Shown piece after piece: positions 25,053-34,105 of a DNA stretch of 64,000 bases. The notes below the pieces were generated by a model that saw only the letters and a program-made list of their open reading frames with translations, was not told the origin of the DNA and searched no databases. Made by a program: the position numbers and the translations under genes. The stretch comes from Gaiellales bacterium (GTDB lineage: Bacteria; Actinomycetota; Thermoleophilia; Gaiellales; JAICJC01). The stretch is from assembly GCA_036273515.1 (NCBI GenBank), contig DASUHM010000075.1, positions 62,001-126,000 on the forward strand, read 5' to 3'. Within the stretch, counting starts at the first letter, position 1; the number at the start of each line of letters is the position of its first letter.

Positions 25053-25937
25053 GTGCGGCCGTCCCGCCTCATCACGCTCCTCGTCGTCCTCGTCGCCGCC
25101 ACCGCCTGCGGGCAGGCGCAGGCGAACCACACGAACGCCAGCGCGCCGCCGGCCTCGACGCAGTCGGGCACGCCGAAGCCCGCGGTGGAGCTCGCGGCCT
25201 CGGCGGCCCGCACCTCGCGCGCCAAGAGCGCACGGATGGCGATGACGATGCGGATGTCGGTGCCGCCGACGGGCCAGACGATCGTCGCGCACGCCACCGG
25301 GGTCGTCGGCTTCCGCAGCCGCAACGGCGAGCTCACGATGAACATGACCATCCCCGGCGCCGGCGTGATCCGGATGCGCGAGGTGATGGTCTGGCCGGTC
25401 ATCTACATGCACTCGCCGCTCTTCGCGGCGGGCCTGCACGGCAAGCAGTGGATGAAGCTCGACATGGCCAAGATCGAGCGCGCGCACGGCGTCAACCTGA
25501 ACGCGCTCACGAGCACCTCGAGCAGCGATCCGACGCAGATGCTGCAGACGCTCGAGAACGAGTCCGACTCGCTCCAGAACCTCGGCGTCGCGACGGTGCG
25601 AGGCGTGCAGACGGTGCACTACCACGCCGTCATCGACCTCGACAAGGCCGTCAGGAACGCGCCCGCCGCCATGCGCGCCGCCGTCCAGAAGTCGGACGCC
25701 CGGCTGGTCGCGATGCTCGGCACCCACCGCATGCCGATGGACGTCTGGATCGGCCAGGACCACCTCGTCCGCCGCCTGGCGTACCACATGGCGCTCCCGC
25801 TCGCCTCGACGGGCGAGACGATGTCGATGGACGTCAAGCTCGACATGTTCGACTTCGGCGTTCCCGTCCACGTGACGGCGCCCCCGGCCGGGCAGGTGGC
25901 AGCGCTGCCGGCTGCGGCCATGGCCGCGACCCAGTAG
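25053..25937 (+). CDS. Lipoprotein, LppX/LolA-like fold suspected
   Basis: 294 residues from GTG at 25053 with AGAGGA just upstream. Signal peptide and lipobox are seen at LITLLVVLVAATACGQ, so Cys19 is the lipidated residue. The mature part has alternating strands with many Met residues and segments such as MREVMVWPVIYMHSPLF and MPMDVWIGQDHLVRRLAYHM. The latter recalls the LppX/LprG-type fold (open barrel carrying lipids) seen in actinobacterial lipoproteins. The fold call is tentative. It probably sits at the outer face of the membrane. Confidence 0.7.
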   Translation: MRPSRLITLLVVLVAATACGQAQANHTNASAPPASTQSGTPKPAVELAASAARTSRAKSARMAMTMRMSVPPTGQTIVAHATGVVGFRSRNGELTMNMTIPGAGVIRMREVMVWPVIYMHSPLFAAGLHGKQWMKLDMAKIERAHGVNLNALTSTSSSDPTQMLQTLENESDSLQNLGVATVRGVQTVHYHAVIDLDKAVRNAPAAMRAAVQKSDARLVAMLGTHRMPMDVWIGQDHLVRRLAYHMALPLASTGETMSMDVKLDMFDFGVPVHVTAPPAGQVAALPAAAMAATQ

Positions 25938-25951
25938 TAGTGTCCACCCGC

Positions 25952-26890
25952 GTGAGCGGGATCGCGCACTGGGACGAGGTGGAGGGCTTCCACGCGTCGG
26001 CGGGCCACCTCGACGCCGTCTGGCGTGATCTCGGCTCGGCAGCCGGCACCTTCACCGTCGGGCTGCAGCGGATCACGATCGCGCCCGGGAAGTGGTCGAC
26101 CCCCGCACACATCGAGCACGCCGAGGAGGAGATCTTCTGGGTGCTCGGCGGCAGCGGCCTGTCGTGGCAGGACGAGGGCGACGGCCCGGCCACCTACGGG
26201 GTCGGCGCCGGCGACTGCCTCGTCCACGTGGCCCGGTGGGAGGCGCACACCCTGCAGGCCGGGCCCGAGGGACTCGACGTGCTCGCCTTCGGCCAGCGCG
26301 TGCGCGGCGGCGGCGCCTACCTGCCCCGGGCCGGCCTCTCGTGGCACGGTCCCAGCTGGGTGCGCTCGGGCGGCGACCCCTCGCCGTGGGAGGGCGAGGC
26401 TCGCGCCGGGGCGCCTGAGATCGTCGATCCCACGCCGCGCCCCGGCAGGATCGTGCACGTCGACGCCGTCGAGGGCCAGCGTCGCGACGGTGCGACCGTG
26501 TGCCGCGAGCGGCGCAACCTGGGCCGCGCGGCCGGCTCGGCCACGACCGGCCTCCAGCACGTCGTCACCGATCCGGGCAAGCTGTCCTCGCCGCCGCACT
26601 GCCACTCGGCCGAGGAGGAGATCTTCGTCGTCCTCGCCGGCGACGGAACGCTGATCCTGGGCGACGACGAGGAGCACCCCGTCCGCCCCGGGACGGTCGT
26701 CAGCCGCGAGGCGGGAACCGGCGTCGCTCACGTCTTCCGGGGCGGGCCGGAGGGCCTCACCTTCCTCGCCTACGGCACCCGCGTGCCGGACGACATCTGC
26801 TACTACCCGCGCTCCGGCAAGGTGTTCCTGAGCGGCATCGACGTCGTCGGCCGCATCGAGCAGGCCGACTTCTGGGACGGCGAGGACTGA
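25952..26890 (+). CDS. Double-cupin protein
   Basis: 312 residues from GTG at 25952 (TAGTGT ends 8 bases before it; GTG at 25940 is the alternative). Two cupin domains are visible. The N-terminal one has PAHIEHAEEEIFWVLGG and GDCLVHVARWEAHTL. The C-terminal one has PPHCHSAEEEIFVVLAGDG and FRGGPEGLTFLAYG, with the usual His-x-His-x-Glu metal site more complete in the second. Bicupins include dioxygenases and sugar isomerases, and the substrate is unknown. The stop overlaps the presumed start of the esterase gene. Confidence 0.75.
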   Translation: MSGIAHWDEVEGFHASAGHLDAVWRDLGSAAGTFTVGLQRITIAPGKWSTPAHIEHAEEEIFWVLGGSGLSWQDEGDGPATYGVGAGDCLVHVARWEAHTLQAGPEGLDVLAFGQRVRGGGAYLPRAGLSWHGPSWVRSGGDPSPWEGEARAGAPEIVDPTPRPGRIVHVDAVEGQRRDGATVCRERRNLGRAAGSATTGLQHVVTDPGKLSSPPHCHSAEEEIFVVLAGDGTLILGDDEEHPVRPGTVVSREAGTGVAHVFRGGPEGLTFLAYGTRVPDDICYYPRSGKVFLSGIDVVGRIEQADFWDGED

Positions 26891-27540
26891 GCGGGCCGCT
26901 CGAGATCCGCTCGATCGAGCGCCCGGCCGCCGCGGAGCCGAGGGGGATGCTCGTGCTCACCCACGGCCGCGGCGCCGACGAGCACGACCTGCTCCCGCTG
27001 GCGGACATCCTCGACCCCGGCCGCCGGCTCGTCGCGGTGCTGCCCCGCGGGCCGCTGCGACTGCCGCCCGGCGGCGCCCACTGGTATGCGGTGCACGAGA
27101 TCGGGAGCCCCGATCCGGCCACGTTCCTGCCCACCTTCGCCGCGTTCGGCGGCTGGCTCGACGCGGCAGCCGAGGCGCACGGCGTCCCGCCGGACCGGAC
27201 GGTGCTCGCCGGGTTCTCGCAGGGCGCGGTCATGTCCTACGCGCTCGGCCTGGCGGCGGCGCGGCCGCGGCCGGCGGGGATCCTCGCGCTCTCGGGATTC
27301 GTCCCCACCGTCCCCGGCTTCGAGCTCGGCCTGGAGGAGCGGGCCGGGCTCCCGGTCGCGATCGGCCACGGCACGCACGACCCCGTGATCGGCGTCCAAT
27401 GGGGGCGACGGGCACGGGCGCTGCTCGAGGGCGCCGGAGCCGATGTCCGCTACCGGGAGTCGCCGATGGCGCACAGCATCGATCCCGAATATCTGTCCGA
27501 GCTCGCGGGCTGGCTCGAGGACGTCCTCGCTGACCGCTGA
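26887..27540 (+). CDS. Phospholipase/carboxylesterase-type alpha/beta hydrolase
   Basis: About 217 residues. LVLTHGRGADEHDLLPLA is the oxyanion region, GFSQGAVMSYAL holds the nucleophile Ser, GTHDPVIGVQ the Asp and PMAHSID the His. This matches the phospholipase/carboxylesterase (YpfH/Est-like) family. The start is uncertain: the usual N-terminal strand lies upstream of the first ATG (26947), and the only initiator-like codon there is CTG at 26887, overlapping the stop of the cupin gene (CTGA). Coupled initiation at CTG is suspected. Confidence 0.75.
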   Translation: MSGPLEIRSIERPAAAEPRGMLVLTHGRGADEHDLLPLADILDPGRRLVAVLPRGPLRLPPGGAHWYAVHEIGSPDPATFLPTFAAFGGWLDAAAEAHGVPPDRTVLAGFSQGAVMSYALGLAAARPRPAGILALSGFVPTVPGFELGLEERAGLPVAIGHGTHDPVIGVQWGRRARALLEGAGADVRYRESPMAHSIDPEYLSELAGWLEDVLADR

Positions 27541-27577
27541 TACCCTTGTCGAGGCAACTACTGCCGCAGGGGGAGCG

Positions 27578-28048
27578 ATGCAGGAGAGCTCGGCCGCCGA
27601 TACCGTGCTTCTGACCCGGAGCGAGCTGGCCTCGTGGCGGGGGTTCCTGCGCGTGCACGCGGCCCTCGAGCGGGAGCTCGACGCCGAGCTGATCGCCGCC
27701 CACAGCCTCCCGCTCAGCTCTTACGAGGTGCTCCTGACGGTCGCCGACGCGCCGGAGGAGCGGATGCGGATGTCCGAGATCGCCGACTCCGTGCTGCTCT
27801 CGCGCAGCGGCGTCACCCGGCTCGTCGATCGGCTCGAGCGCGACGGCCTCGTCGAGCGCGTGCCCTGCGAGGACGACGCCCGCGGCCAGTACGCGGTGCT
27901 CACGGCCCGCGGCCGGGCCGCCTTCGACGCCGCCCGCGTCACCCATCTGGCGGGCGTGCGCCGGCGCTTCCTGGAGCAGTTCGACGCCGACGAGCTGGCC
28001 GGCCTGGCCGCCTACTGGGAGCGGCTCGTGCCCGGAGTCACCTCCTAG
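27578..28048 (+). CDS. MarR-family transcriptional regulator
   Basis: 156 residues from ATG at 27578 with GGGGGAG upstream. The winged-helix core is EERMRMSEIADSVLLSRSGVTRLVDRLERDGLVERVPCEDDARGQYAVLT. Its N-terminal helices (LASWRGFLRVHAALERELDAEL) form the dimer region. It follows the esterase by 37 bases, and LigD begins 12 bases after it. The gap upstream contains TTGTCGAGGCAA, a possible operator. Its ligand is unknown. Confidence 0.88.
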   Translation: MQESSAADTVLLTRSELASWRGFLRVHAALERELDAELIAAHSLPLSSYEVLLTVADAPEERMRMSEIADSVLLSRSGVTRLVDRLERDGLVERVPCEDDARGQYAVLTARGRAAFDAARVTHLAGVRRRFLEQFDADELAGLAAYWERLVPGVTS

Positions 28049-28060
28049 GCGGCCCGCGTC

Positions 28061-30367
28061 TTGAGCAAGCGCCTCGACGCCTACCGGCGCAAGCGCGACC
28101 CGGCCCGGACGCCGGAGCCGTTCACGGGCGCGGGCGGCGACGACAACCCGATCTTCGTCGTCCAGCGCCACGACGCCCGCCGGCTGCACTTCGACTTCAG
28201 GCTCGAGCGCGACGGCGCGCTCGCCAGCTGGGCCGTCCCCAAGGGCATCCCGCTGCGCAAGGGCCAGCGCCACCTGGCCGTGCACGTCGAGGATCACCCG
28301 CTCGACTACGCGAACTTCGAGGGCGAGATCCCGAAGGGCGAGTACGGCGGCGGGACGGTCGAGATCTGGGACCGCGGTCACTACGAGACGGTCGAGGAGA
28401 AGCGCGACGGCGGCCTCACGGTGCGCCTGCGCGGCGAGCGCCTGAACGGCCTCTGGACGCTCATCCCGGCCCGGATGGACGGCGACGAGAAGAACTGGCT
28501 GATCGTGCGCAAGGACGAGGGCGACCTGGCGGGCGACCCCGCCCAGCTGCGGCCGATGCTGGCCGTCGCCGCGACCGATCTCCCCACGAACGGGGAGTGG
28601 GTGTACGAGGTGAAGTGGGACGGCTACCGGGTGATCGCCGCGATCGAGGGCGGCGAGGCGACCCTGCGCAGCCGAAACGGCAACGACCTGACAGCCCGCT
28701 TCGCCCAGGTGGCCCGGGCGCTGCCCGGCGCCCTGCGCAGCGCCGACTGCGTGCTCGACGGCGAGGTGTGCGCGCTCGACGAGGCCGGGCGGCCGCGCTT
28801 CTCGCTGCTCCAGCACGGCGGCGGGGCGCTCGCGCTGTACGCCTTCGACCTGCTCATGCTCGACGGCCGCGACGTCACCGGGCTACCCCTCTCCGAGCGC
28901 AAGGAGCTCCTGGCCGAGACGCTGATCGCGGGCGAGACCATCCGCCTCTCGGTCGCGTTCGACGACGGCCCGGCGCTGTTCGAGCAGGCGAAGGCACATG
29001 GCCTCGAGGGCGTCCTCGCCAAGCGGCCCAACAGCCGCTACCTGCCCGGGCGGCGCAGCGAGGCGTGGGTGAAGGTGAAGACGCAGCAGCGCCAGGAGCT
29101 CGCGATCGCCGGCTACACGCGTGGGCAGGGCCGCCGCGACAACGCCTTCGGCGCGCTCGTGCTGGCCGTCGAGCGCGGCTCGGAGCTCGTGTGGGCGGGC
29201 AACTGCGGCACCGGGTTCGACGACGCCGAGCTCGACATGCTGATGGAGCGGCTCGCGCCGCTGCGGCGCAAGACCACCCCGCTCGCCGTCGAGCCGAAGA
29301 TGCCGCGCGTGCGCTCCGGCGACGTCACCTGGGTCGAGCCGAGGCTGGTGTGCGAGGTGGAGTTCCTGGAGTGGACGCGGGACGGGAGGCTGCGGGCGCC
29401 GTCGTACAAGGGCCTGCGGGACGACAAGGAGGTGAAGGACGTGCATCGCGAGCACCCTCGCAAGGAGCGGGCCGGATCGCCCGGGCGGCCGCTCGAGCTC
29501 TCGAACCTGGACAAGGTGTTCTGGCCGGATGAGGGGATCACGAAGGGCGACCTGATCGACTACTACCGGGCCGTCGCCGACGTGGCCGTGCCGCACCTGG
29601 AGGGGCGGCCGTTCACGATGAAGCGCTACCCGGACGGGATCGCCGCCAAGCCGTTCTTCCAGAAGAACGCGCCGTCGCACATGCCCGACTGGATCCCCAC
29701 GGCGGAATTCCCGGCCACGTCGCGCGAGACGCGGGAGAAGCGCATGATCCGCTACCCGCTCGTGAACGAGGAGTCGGCGCTCCTGTGGATGGCGAACATG
29801 GGCTGCATCGACCTGAACGCTTGGTGCTCGCGCATCGACAAGCCCGACCGGCCGGACTTCGCCCTGTTCGACCTCGACCCGACGCCGGAGGCCGGCTTCG
29901 CCGCGGCCGCCGAGGTGGCGCTCCTGATCCGCGACGCGCTCGCGGCCGTCGACCTGCGCGGCTACCCGAAGACGAGCGGCTCGGACGGCGTGCACGTGCT
30001 GGTGCCGCTGGCCCGGCGCTACGGCTACGACCAGACCCGCGCCGTCGTGCTCGCGATCTCGCGCGCGCTCGCCTCGATGCGGCCGGACCTGGTCACGACG
30101 GAGTGGTCGAAGGCGAAGCGCCACGGCGTGCTGATCGACGCGAACCAGAACGGCCCCGGCCGCACGATCGCGTTCGCGTACTCCGTGCGGCCGAAGCCCG
30201 GGGCGCCGGTCTCGACGCCGGTCACCTGGGACGAGCTGCGCGCCGGCGTCGACCCCGAGGCGTTCACCATGTCGGTGGTGCTCGACCGCCTCTCCCGCCA
30301 CGGCGACCTGCAGGCGCCGGTGCTCGAGGACCGCCAGGCGCTCGGCCCGGCGCTGCGCTCGCTCTAG
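28061..30367 (+). CDS. ligD: ATP-dependent DNA ligase LigD (NHEJ), three-domain
   Basis: 768 residues from TTG at 28061. Domain order is phosphoesterase, ligase, polymerase. The 3'-phosphoesterase (about 20-150) has NPIFVVQRHDARRLHFDFRLE. The ATP-dependent ligase (about 165-460) has the nucleotidyl Lys in YEVKWDGYRV, and GEVCALDE, EGVLAKRPNSRY and WVKVK. The primase-polymerase (about 480-765) has LDKVFWPDEGITKGDLIDYY and the metal pair in LFDLDPT. LigD seals double-strand breaks with Ku, but no ku gene is in the window. The order matches Pseudomonas-type LigD and differs from the mycobacterial one (POL first). Confidence 0.95.
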   Translation: MSKRLDAYRRKRDPARTPEPFTGAGGDDNPIFVVQRHDARRLHFDFRLERDGALASWAVPKGIPLRKGQRHLAVHVEDHPLDYANFEGEIPKGEYGGGTVEIWDRGHYETVEEKRDGGLTVRLRGERLNGLWTLIPARMDGDEKNWLIVRKDEGDLAGDPAQLRPMLAVAATDLPTNGEWVYEVKWDGYRVIAAIEGGEATLRSRNGNDLTARFAQVARALPGALRSADCVLDGEVCALDEAGRPRFSLLQHGGGALALYAFDLLMLDGRDVTGLPLSERKELLAETLIAGETIRLSVAFDDGPALFEQAKAHGLEGVLAKRPNSRYLPGRRSEAWVKVKTQQRQELAIAGYTRGQGRRDNAFGALVLAVERGSELVWAGNCGTGFDDAELDMLMERLAPLRRKTTPLAVEPKMPRVRSGDVTWVEPRLVCEVEFLEWTRDGRLRAPSYKGLRDDKEVKDVHREHPRKERAGSPGRPLELSNLDKVFWPDEGITKGDLIDYYRAVADVAVPHLEGRPFTMKRYPDGIAAKPFFQKNAPSHMPDWIPTAEFPATSRETREKRMIRYPLVNEESALLWMANMGCIDLNAWCSRIDKPDRPDFALFDLDPTPEAGFAAAAEVALLIRDALAAVDLRGYPKTSGSDGVHVLVPLARRYGYDQTRAVVLAISRALASMRPDLVTTEWSKAKRHGVLIDANQNGPGRTIAFAYSVRPKPGAPVSTPVTWDELRAGVDPEAFTMSVVLDRLSRHGDLQAPVLEDRQALGPALRSL

Positions 30368-30379
30368 CTCGGAAAGCGG

Positions 30380-30408
30380 AGCCTGGCCCGGCGACGGGGC
30401 CAGGCCCC
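30380..30408. repeat. Palindromic hairpin after ligD (GGGGCCAGGCCCC)
   Basis: AGCCTGGCCC (30380-30389) pairs with GGGCCAGGCC inside GGGGCCAGGCCCC (30396-30408). It could end the ligD transcript, but it has the same GGGG-N5-CCCC design as the dispersed palindromes. No T-run follows. Confidence 0.55.
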
Positions 30409-30465
30409 GTGCCGAAATCCCCGCAAACTGGGCACGACATGGTTTGCGGCGAGGCCCTGCTCGTG

Positions 30466-30479
30466 CGAACATACGTTCG
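30466..30479. promoter_or_regulatory. LexA (SOS) box
   Basis: CGAACATACGTTCG is a perfect 5-4-5 palindrome and fits the actinobacterial/Gram-positive LexA consensus CGAAC-N4-GTTCG. The next gene on the plus strand is the cyclase fusion (start 30536), and ligD ends 99 bases upstream, so the fusion gene is the likely target. Direct proof needs LexA binding or DNA-damage expression data. Confidence 0.6.
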
Positions 30480-30535
30480 TCGAGGGATGGGAGCGAAAGG
30501 TGGGCCGAGAAGCGTCCGTGTGCCAGACTGCATCC

Positions 30536-33500
30536 ATGGTGGTGACCGAGGGAGAGCGCCGCGTCGTGGCGGTGCTGATGGCAGATGTGGCCGGCTCGAC
30601 GGCGATCGGCGAGCAGCTCGGTCCCGAGCGGTCCAAGTTCCTCTTCGACGAGGTCGTCCGGCTCATGGCCGAGCAGGTCGAGCGCTACGACGGCACGGTC
30701 GCCCAGCTGCTCGGCGACGGCCTGCTCGCGGTCTTCGGCGCCCCGGTCGCCCACGAGGACGACAGCGAGCGGGCGGTGCGCGCCGGGCTCGCGCTCCAGC
30801 GTGCGCTCGCCGCCTACTCGCGCGACGTCGACGAGGCCTACGGCATCGAGCTGCGTGCGCGCGTGGCCGTGAACACCGGCCCCGTCCTGATCACCGCCGA
30901 CGCCGATGGCGAGGAGCATTTCAACGCGCTCGGCGACACCGTGAACGTAACCGCGCGGCTGCAGGCGCTCGCCGGCGACTCCGATGTCATGCTCGGGCCC
31001 GACACGGCCGTCCAGGTACGCGACTGCTTCGAGCTCGAGGACCTCGGCCCGACCGAGCTGCGCGGGCGCTCGCGCCCGGTCGACCGCTACCGCGTCGTCA
31101 GCGAGCGCGACCGCGGCGACCGGCCCGCGGACGGCCCGCTCGTCGGCCGCGCCCACGAGCTGGCCGAGGTGCGGGACGCGTTCGAGCGGCTGGGCGACGG
31201 GATCGGCGTGATCGTCTCGCTGACCGGCGAGCCCGGTATCGGCAAATCGCGGCTCGCGGCCGAGGCCGTCGGCCCATACCGCGACCGGCTGAAGGTGCTC
31301 GTCGGCCGCGGCCTCTCATACACCCAGGGCTTCTCGTACTGGCCGATCCGCGACCTGCTGCGCGACTGGCTCGGCGCCTCGGCGACGACCAGCGAGGCGC
31401 GGATCCGCTTCGATCTCAAGGCCGCCCTGCACGAGCTCTACGGGCCCGGCGACGACCGCTATCCGTTCCTGGCCAACCTGCTCGGCCTCCAGGAGGCCGA
31501 CCGCCGCGCCGCTGCCGAGCTGCGCGAGCTGTCCCACGAGGCGCTTCACCGGCGCAGCCTCGAGGTGGTGGCAGACCTCCTGACGCGCCTGGCCGCGGAG
31601 CGGCCGCTCCTCGTCGTCTTCGAGGATCTGCACTGGGCCGACGAGCTGACGCTGCAGGCGGTGGAGAGCTTGCTCGAGCTGACGGAGGCCCAGGCGCTCG
31701 GCATCGCGATGCTCTACCGCAGCGAGCGCGAGCTCCCGTCCTGGGGCGTCGGCGAACGCGCCCGCCAGCACTACCCTCACCGTTATGTAGAGGTTGAGCT
31801 TCGGGCGCTCGCGGGCGACGCGACGCTCGAGCTGGCCCAGGCGCTCGCGGACGCCCCGCTGCCCGAGATGGTGGCCGACCTGATTTCCCAGCGGGCCGGC
31901 GGGAACCCGCTGTTCGTGAGCGAGGCGCTGCGCGATCTCGTCGAGCGGGGAGCGCTGACCCGGGAGAACGGCGGCGGCTGGAAGCTGGCCGTCGACCCGT
32001 CGCAGCTCGAGGTGCCCGCGCTCGTCCAGGGCGTGCTCCAGGCCCGGCTCGACCGGCTCGACGCCTCCGGGCGCGAGACCGTCGCCGTGGCGGCGGTGAT
32101 CGGGCGCCGGTTCGGCATGCCGCTGCTCGAGCGGGTGCTGCGCCCCGAGGTGCTGCCCGCGGCGCTGCTGGAGCTGCAGCGGCTCGACCTGATCGTCGAG
32201 GAGCGCCGCCGGCCCTACCCGGAGTACCGCTTCCGCCACGGCCTCGTGCAGGAGGCGGCGTATGCCAGCCTGACCGAGGCCGACCGGCAGGAGCTGCACC
32301 GCCGCGTCGGGGTGGGTCTCGAGGAGCTGGTCGGCGACGAGAAGAGCGGCTCGACGCTGGCGCTGCTCGCCCGGCACTTCAGCGCCGCCGACGACCCCGC
32401 CCGGGCGGCCGAGTACCTGATCCAGGCGGGCGACGACGCCCGCGCCATCTACGCGAACCAGGAGGCGATTCGCCACTACCGCCAGGCGCGCGAGTTCCTG
32501 GCCCGGATGGGCGACGACCGCCGCTCCCGCGAGACGCTCTTCAAGATCGCCCTCGTCCACCACCTGGCGTTCAACTTCGCCGAGGCCGAGCGGGCCTACG
32601 ACGAGGCCTTCGCCTGCAAGGTCATGCCGCTCGACCAGCCCGAGCCGACCGAGCGGATCGTCACGGCGGTGCTGCGCCCGGACTCGCTCGCGCCCGGACT
32701 CGAGTACGTGGCCGAGACGAGCGCGCTCACCGCGCACCTCTTCCGCGGCCTGCTCGTGATCGACCGCGACCTGAACGTGATGCCGTCGCTGGCCGAGAAC
32801 TTCCGCGTCTCCGGCGACGGGCTCACCTACCTCTTCCAGCTGCGCGAGAGCGCCTGCTGGAGCGACGGCGAGCCGGTGACGGCACACGACTTCGTCTACA
32901 CGTGGGAGCGGGCCCGGCAGCGCTCGACCGTGACCGCGTTCCTGCTGCAGGACGTCGATCAGGCGACCGCGCTCGACGATCACACGCTCGAGGTCGTGCT
33001 GCGCGAGCCGCGCAACTACTTCCCCTACATCCTGGCGTCGACCTATGCCTATCCGTGGCCGCGCCACCTGTGCGAGACGCAGGGCGAGGACTGGCACCGG
33101 CAGCAGCCGCTCGTGTCGAACGGGCCGTTCCTGCTCGAGAGCATCGACGACGACAGCCTGCGGATGGTCGCGAACCCGCGCTGGACCGGCCGCCGCGGCA
33201 ACCTGCGTGAGATCGAGGTCGACTTCCGCATGCACGGCAGGGCCGAGGCCGTGAACGAGCTGTGGGGCTCCGGGAGGCTCGACGTGCTCTCGACGCCGTT
33301 CGTGCCCGACCACGTCGACGACGCCGACGACGCGTGCACCGATCTCGCCCCCCGGCTGGGCACGGCGATCATCGGCTTTCGCACCGACCGCGAGGTGTTC
33401 GCGGACGTGCGGGTGCGCCGCGCGGTGGCCGCGGCGCTCGCTCCTGTCGCGCTGGGGTTCGCCGACGTCGGCCTGATGGGCCGCGCCGCCGACGGCGGCG

Positions 33501-34105
33501 GCCTGCTGCCGCCGGCGATGCCCGGGCACGACCACCACGTCTCGACGCCGCTCGACCTCGATGCGGCGCGCGCCCTGCTGGCCGAGGCGGGCCATCGCGG
33601 AGGCGCCGGCCTGCCGCGCCTGCAGATGCTCGTCTCGAAGGGCTTCGAGGTGCTGCTGGGCGCGATCGAGACCGCTCTCGCCGAGATCGGGCTCGAGGTC
33701 GAGTTCATCATCAGCCAGCGCGGGTCGCGGGCCTCGGAGATCCCGGCCGACCTGTGGCTGAGCGCGTGGCTGGCCGACTACCCCGACCCCGACGGGTTCT
33801 TCCGCGGGCTGCTCGCCGACCCGTGCGATCCGGTCACCGAGCCGGAGATGACGCGCGAGCTCGTCGACCTGATCGACCGCGGCCGGGGGTCGCGCAACCA
33901 GGACGAGCGGCTCGAGCTGTACGGCCGTGTCGACCGGCTGCTCGTCTCGGAGTGGGTCGTGCTCGTGCCCCTGGCCTACCTGCGCACCACCGTCCTGCGG
34001 CGGCCGTGGGTGCACGGCCTGTGGGCGAACGCGCTCACGCCGTTCCGGTTCGACGCGGTGATCGTCGACCGCGAGCACGCGAAGCAGCCGGGCGCCGCCG
34101 GGTGA
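30536..34105 (+). CDS. Adenylate cyclase - AAA ATPase - solute-binding domain fusion
   Basis: About 1,189 residues from ATG at 30536 (CAGACT ends 6 bases before; GTG at 30500 is the alternative). The class III cyclase (about 5-185) has metal Asp residues in LMADVAGST and LLGDGLLAVFGAP and catalytic NVTARLQ. A STAND/AAA-type ATPase follows (about 200-480), with Walker A GEPGIGKSRL near 230 and Walker B LLVVFEDLHWADE near 360. A helical TPR-like part covers about 480-700. The C-terminal 480 residues (about 707-1185) match SBP_bac_5 oligopeptide-binding proteins: LRESACWSDGEPVTAHDFVYTWERA and DVRVRRAVAAAL. There is no signal peptide, so this binding domain should work inside the cell as a ligand sensor. 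It overlaps the next gene by 4 bases. Confidence 0.9.
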   Translation: MVVTEGERRVVAVLMADVAGSTAIGEQLGPERSKFLFDEVVRLMAEQVERYDGTVAQLLGDGLLAVFGAPVAHEDDSERAVRAGLALQRALAAYSRDVDEAYGIELRARVAVNTGPVLITADADGEEHFNALGDTVNVTARLQALAGDSDVMLGPDTAVQVRDCFELEDLGPTELRGRSRPVDRYRVVSERDRGDRPADGPLVGRAHELAEVRDAFERLGDGIGVIVSLTGEPGIGKSRLAAEAVGPYRDRLKVLVGRGLSYTQGFSYWPIRDLLRDWLGASATTSEARIRFDLKAALHELYGPGDDRYPFLANLLGLQEADRRAAAELRELSHEALHRRSLEVVADLLTRLAAERPLLVVFEDLHWADELTLQAVESLLELTEAQALGIAMLYRSERELPSWGVGERARQHYPHRYVEVELRALAGDATLELAQALADAPLPEMVADLISQRAGGNPLFVSEALRDLVERGALTRENGGGWKLAVDPSQLEVPALVQGVLQARLDRLDASGRETVAVAAVIGRRFGMPLLERVLRPEVLPAALLELQRLDLIVEERRRPYPEYRFRHGLVQEAAYASLTEADRQELHRRVGVGLEELVGDEKSGSTLALLARHFSAADDPARAAEYLIQAGDDARAIYANQEAIRHYRQAREFLARMGDDRRSRETLFKIALVHHLAFNFAEAERAYDEAFACKVMPLDQPEPTERIVTAVLRPDSLAPGLEYVAETSALTAHLFRGLLVIDRDLNVMPSLAENFRVSGDGLTYLFQLRESACWSDGEPVTAHDFVYTWERARQRSTVTAFLLQDVDQATALDDHTLEVVLREPRNYFPYILASTYAYPWPRHLCETQGEDWHRQQPLVSNGPFLLESIDDDSLRMVANPRWTGRRGNLREIEVDFRMHGRAEAVNELWGSGRLDVLSTPFVPDHVDDADDACTDLAPRLGTAIIGFRTDREVFADVRVRRAVAAALAPVALGFADVGLMGRAADGGGLLPPAMPGHDHHVSTPLDLDAARALLAEAGHRGGAGLPRLQMLVSKGFEVLLGAIETALAEIGLEVEFIISQRGSRASEIPADLWLSAWLADYPDPDGFFRGLLADPCDPVTEPEMTRELVDLIDRGRGSRNQDERLELYGRVDRLLVSEWVVLVPLAYLRTTVLRRPWVHGLWANALTPFRFDAVIVDREHAKQPGAAG

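Noticed and set aside
29785-31797. A 670-codon frame running across the end of ligD into the cyclase gene
   Set aside because: It is an out-of-frame shadow of two clear genes, with an Arg/Ala-rich translation and no domains.
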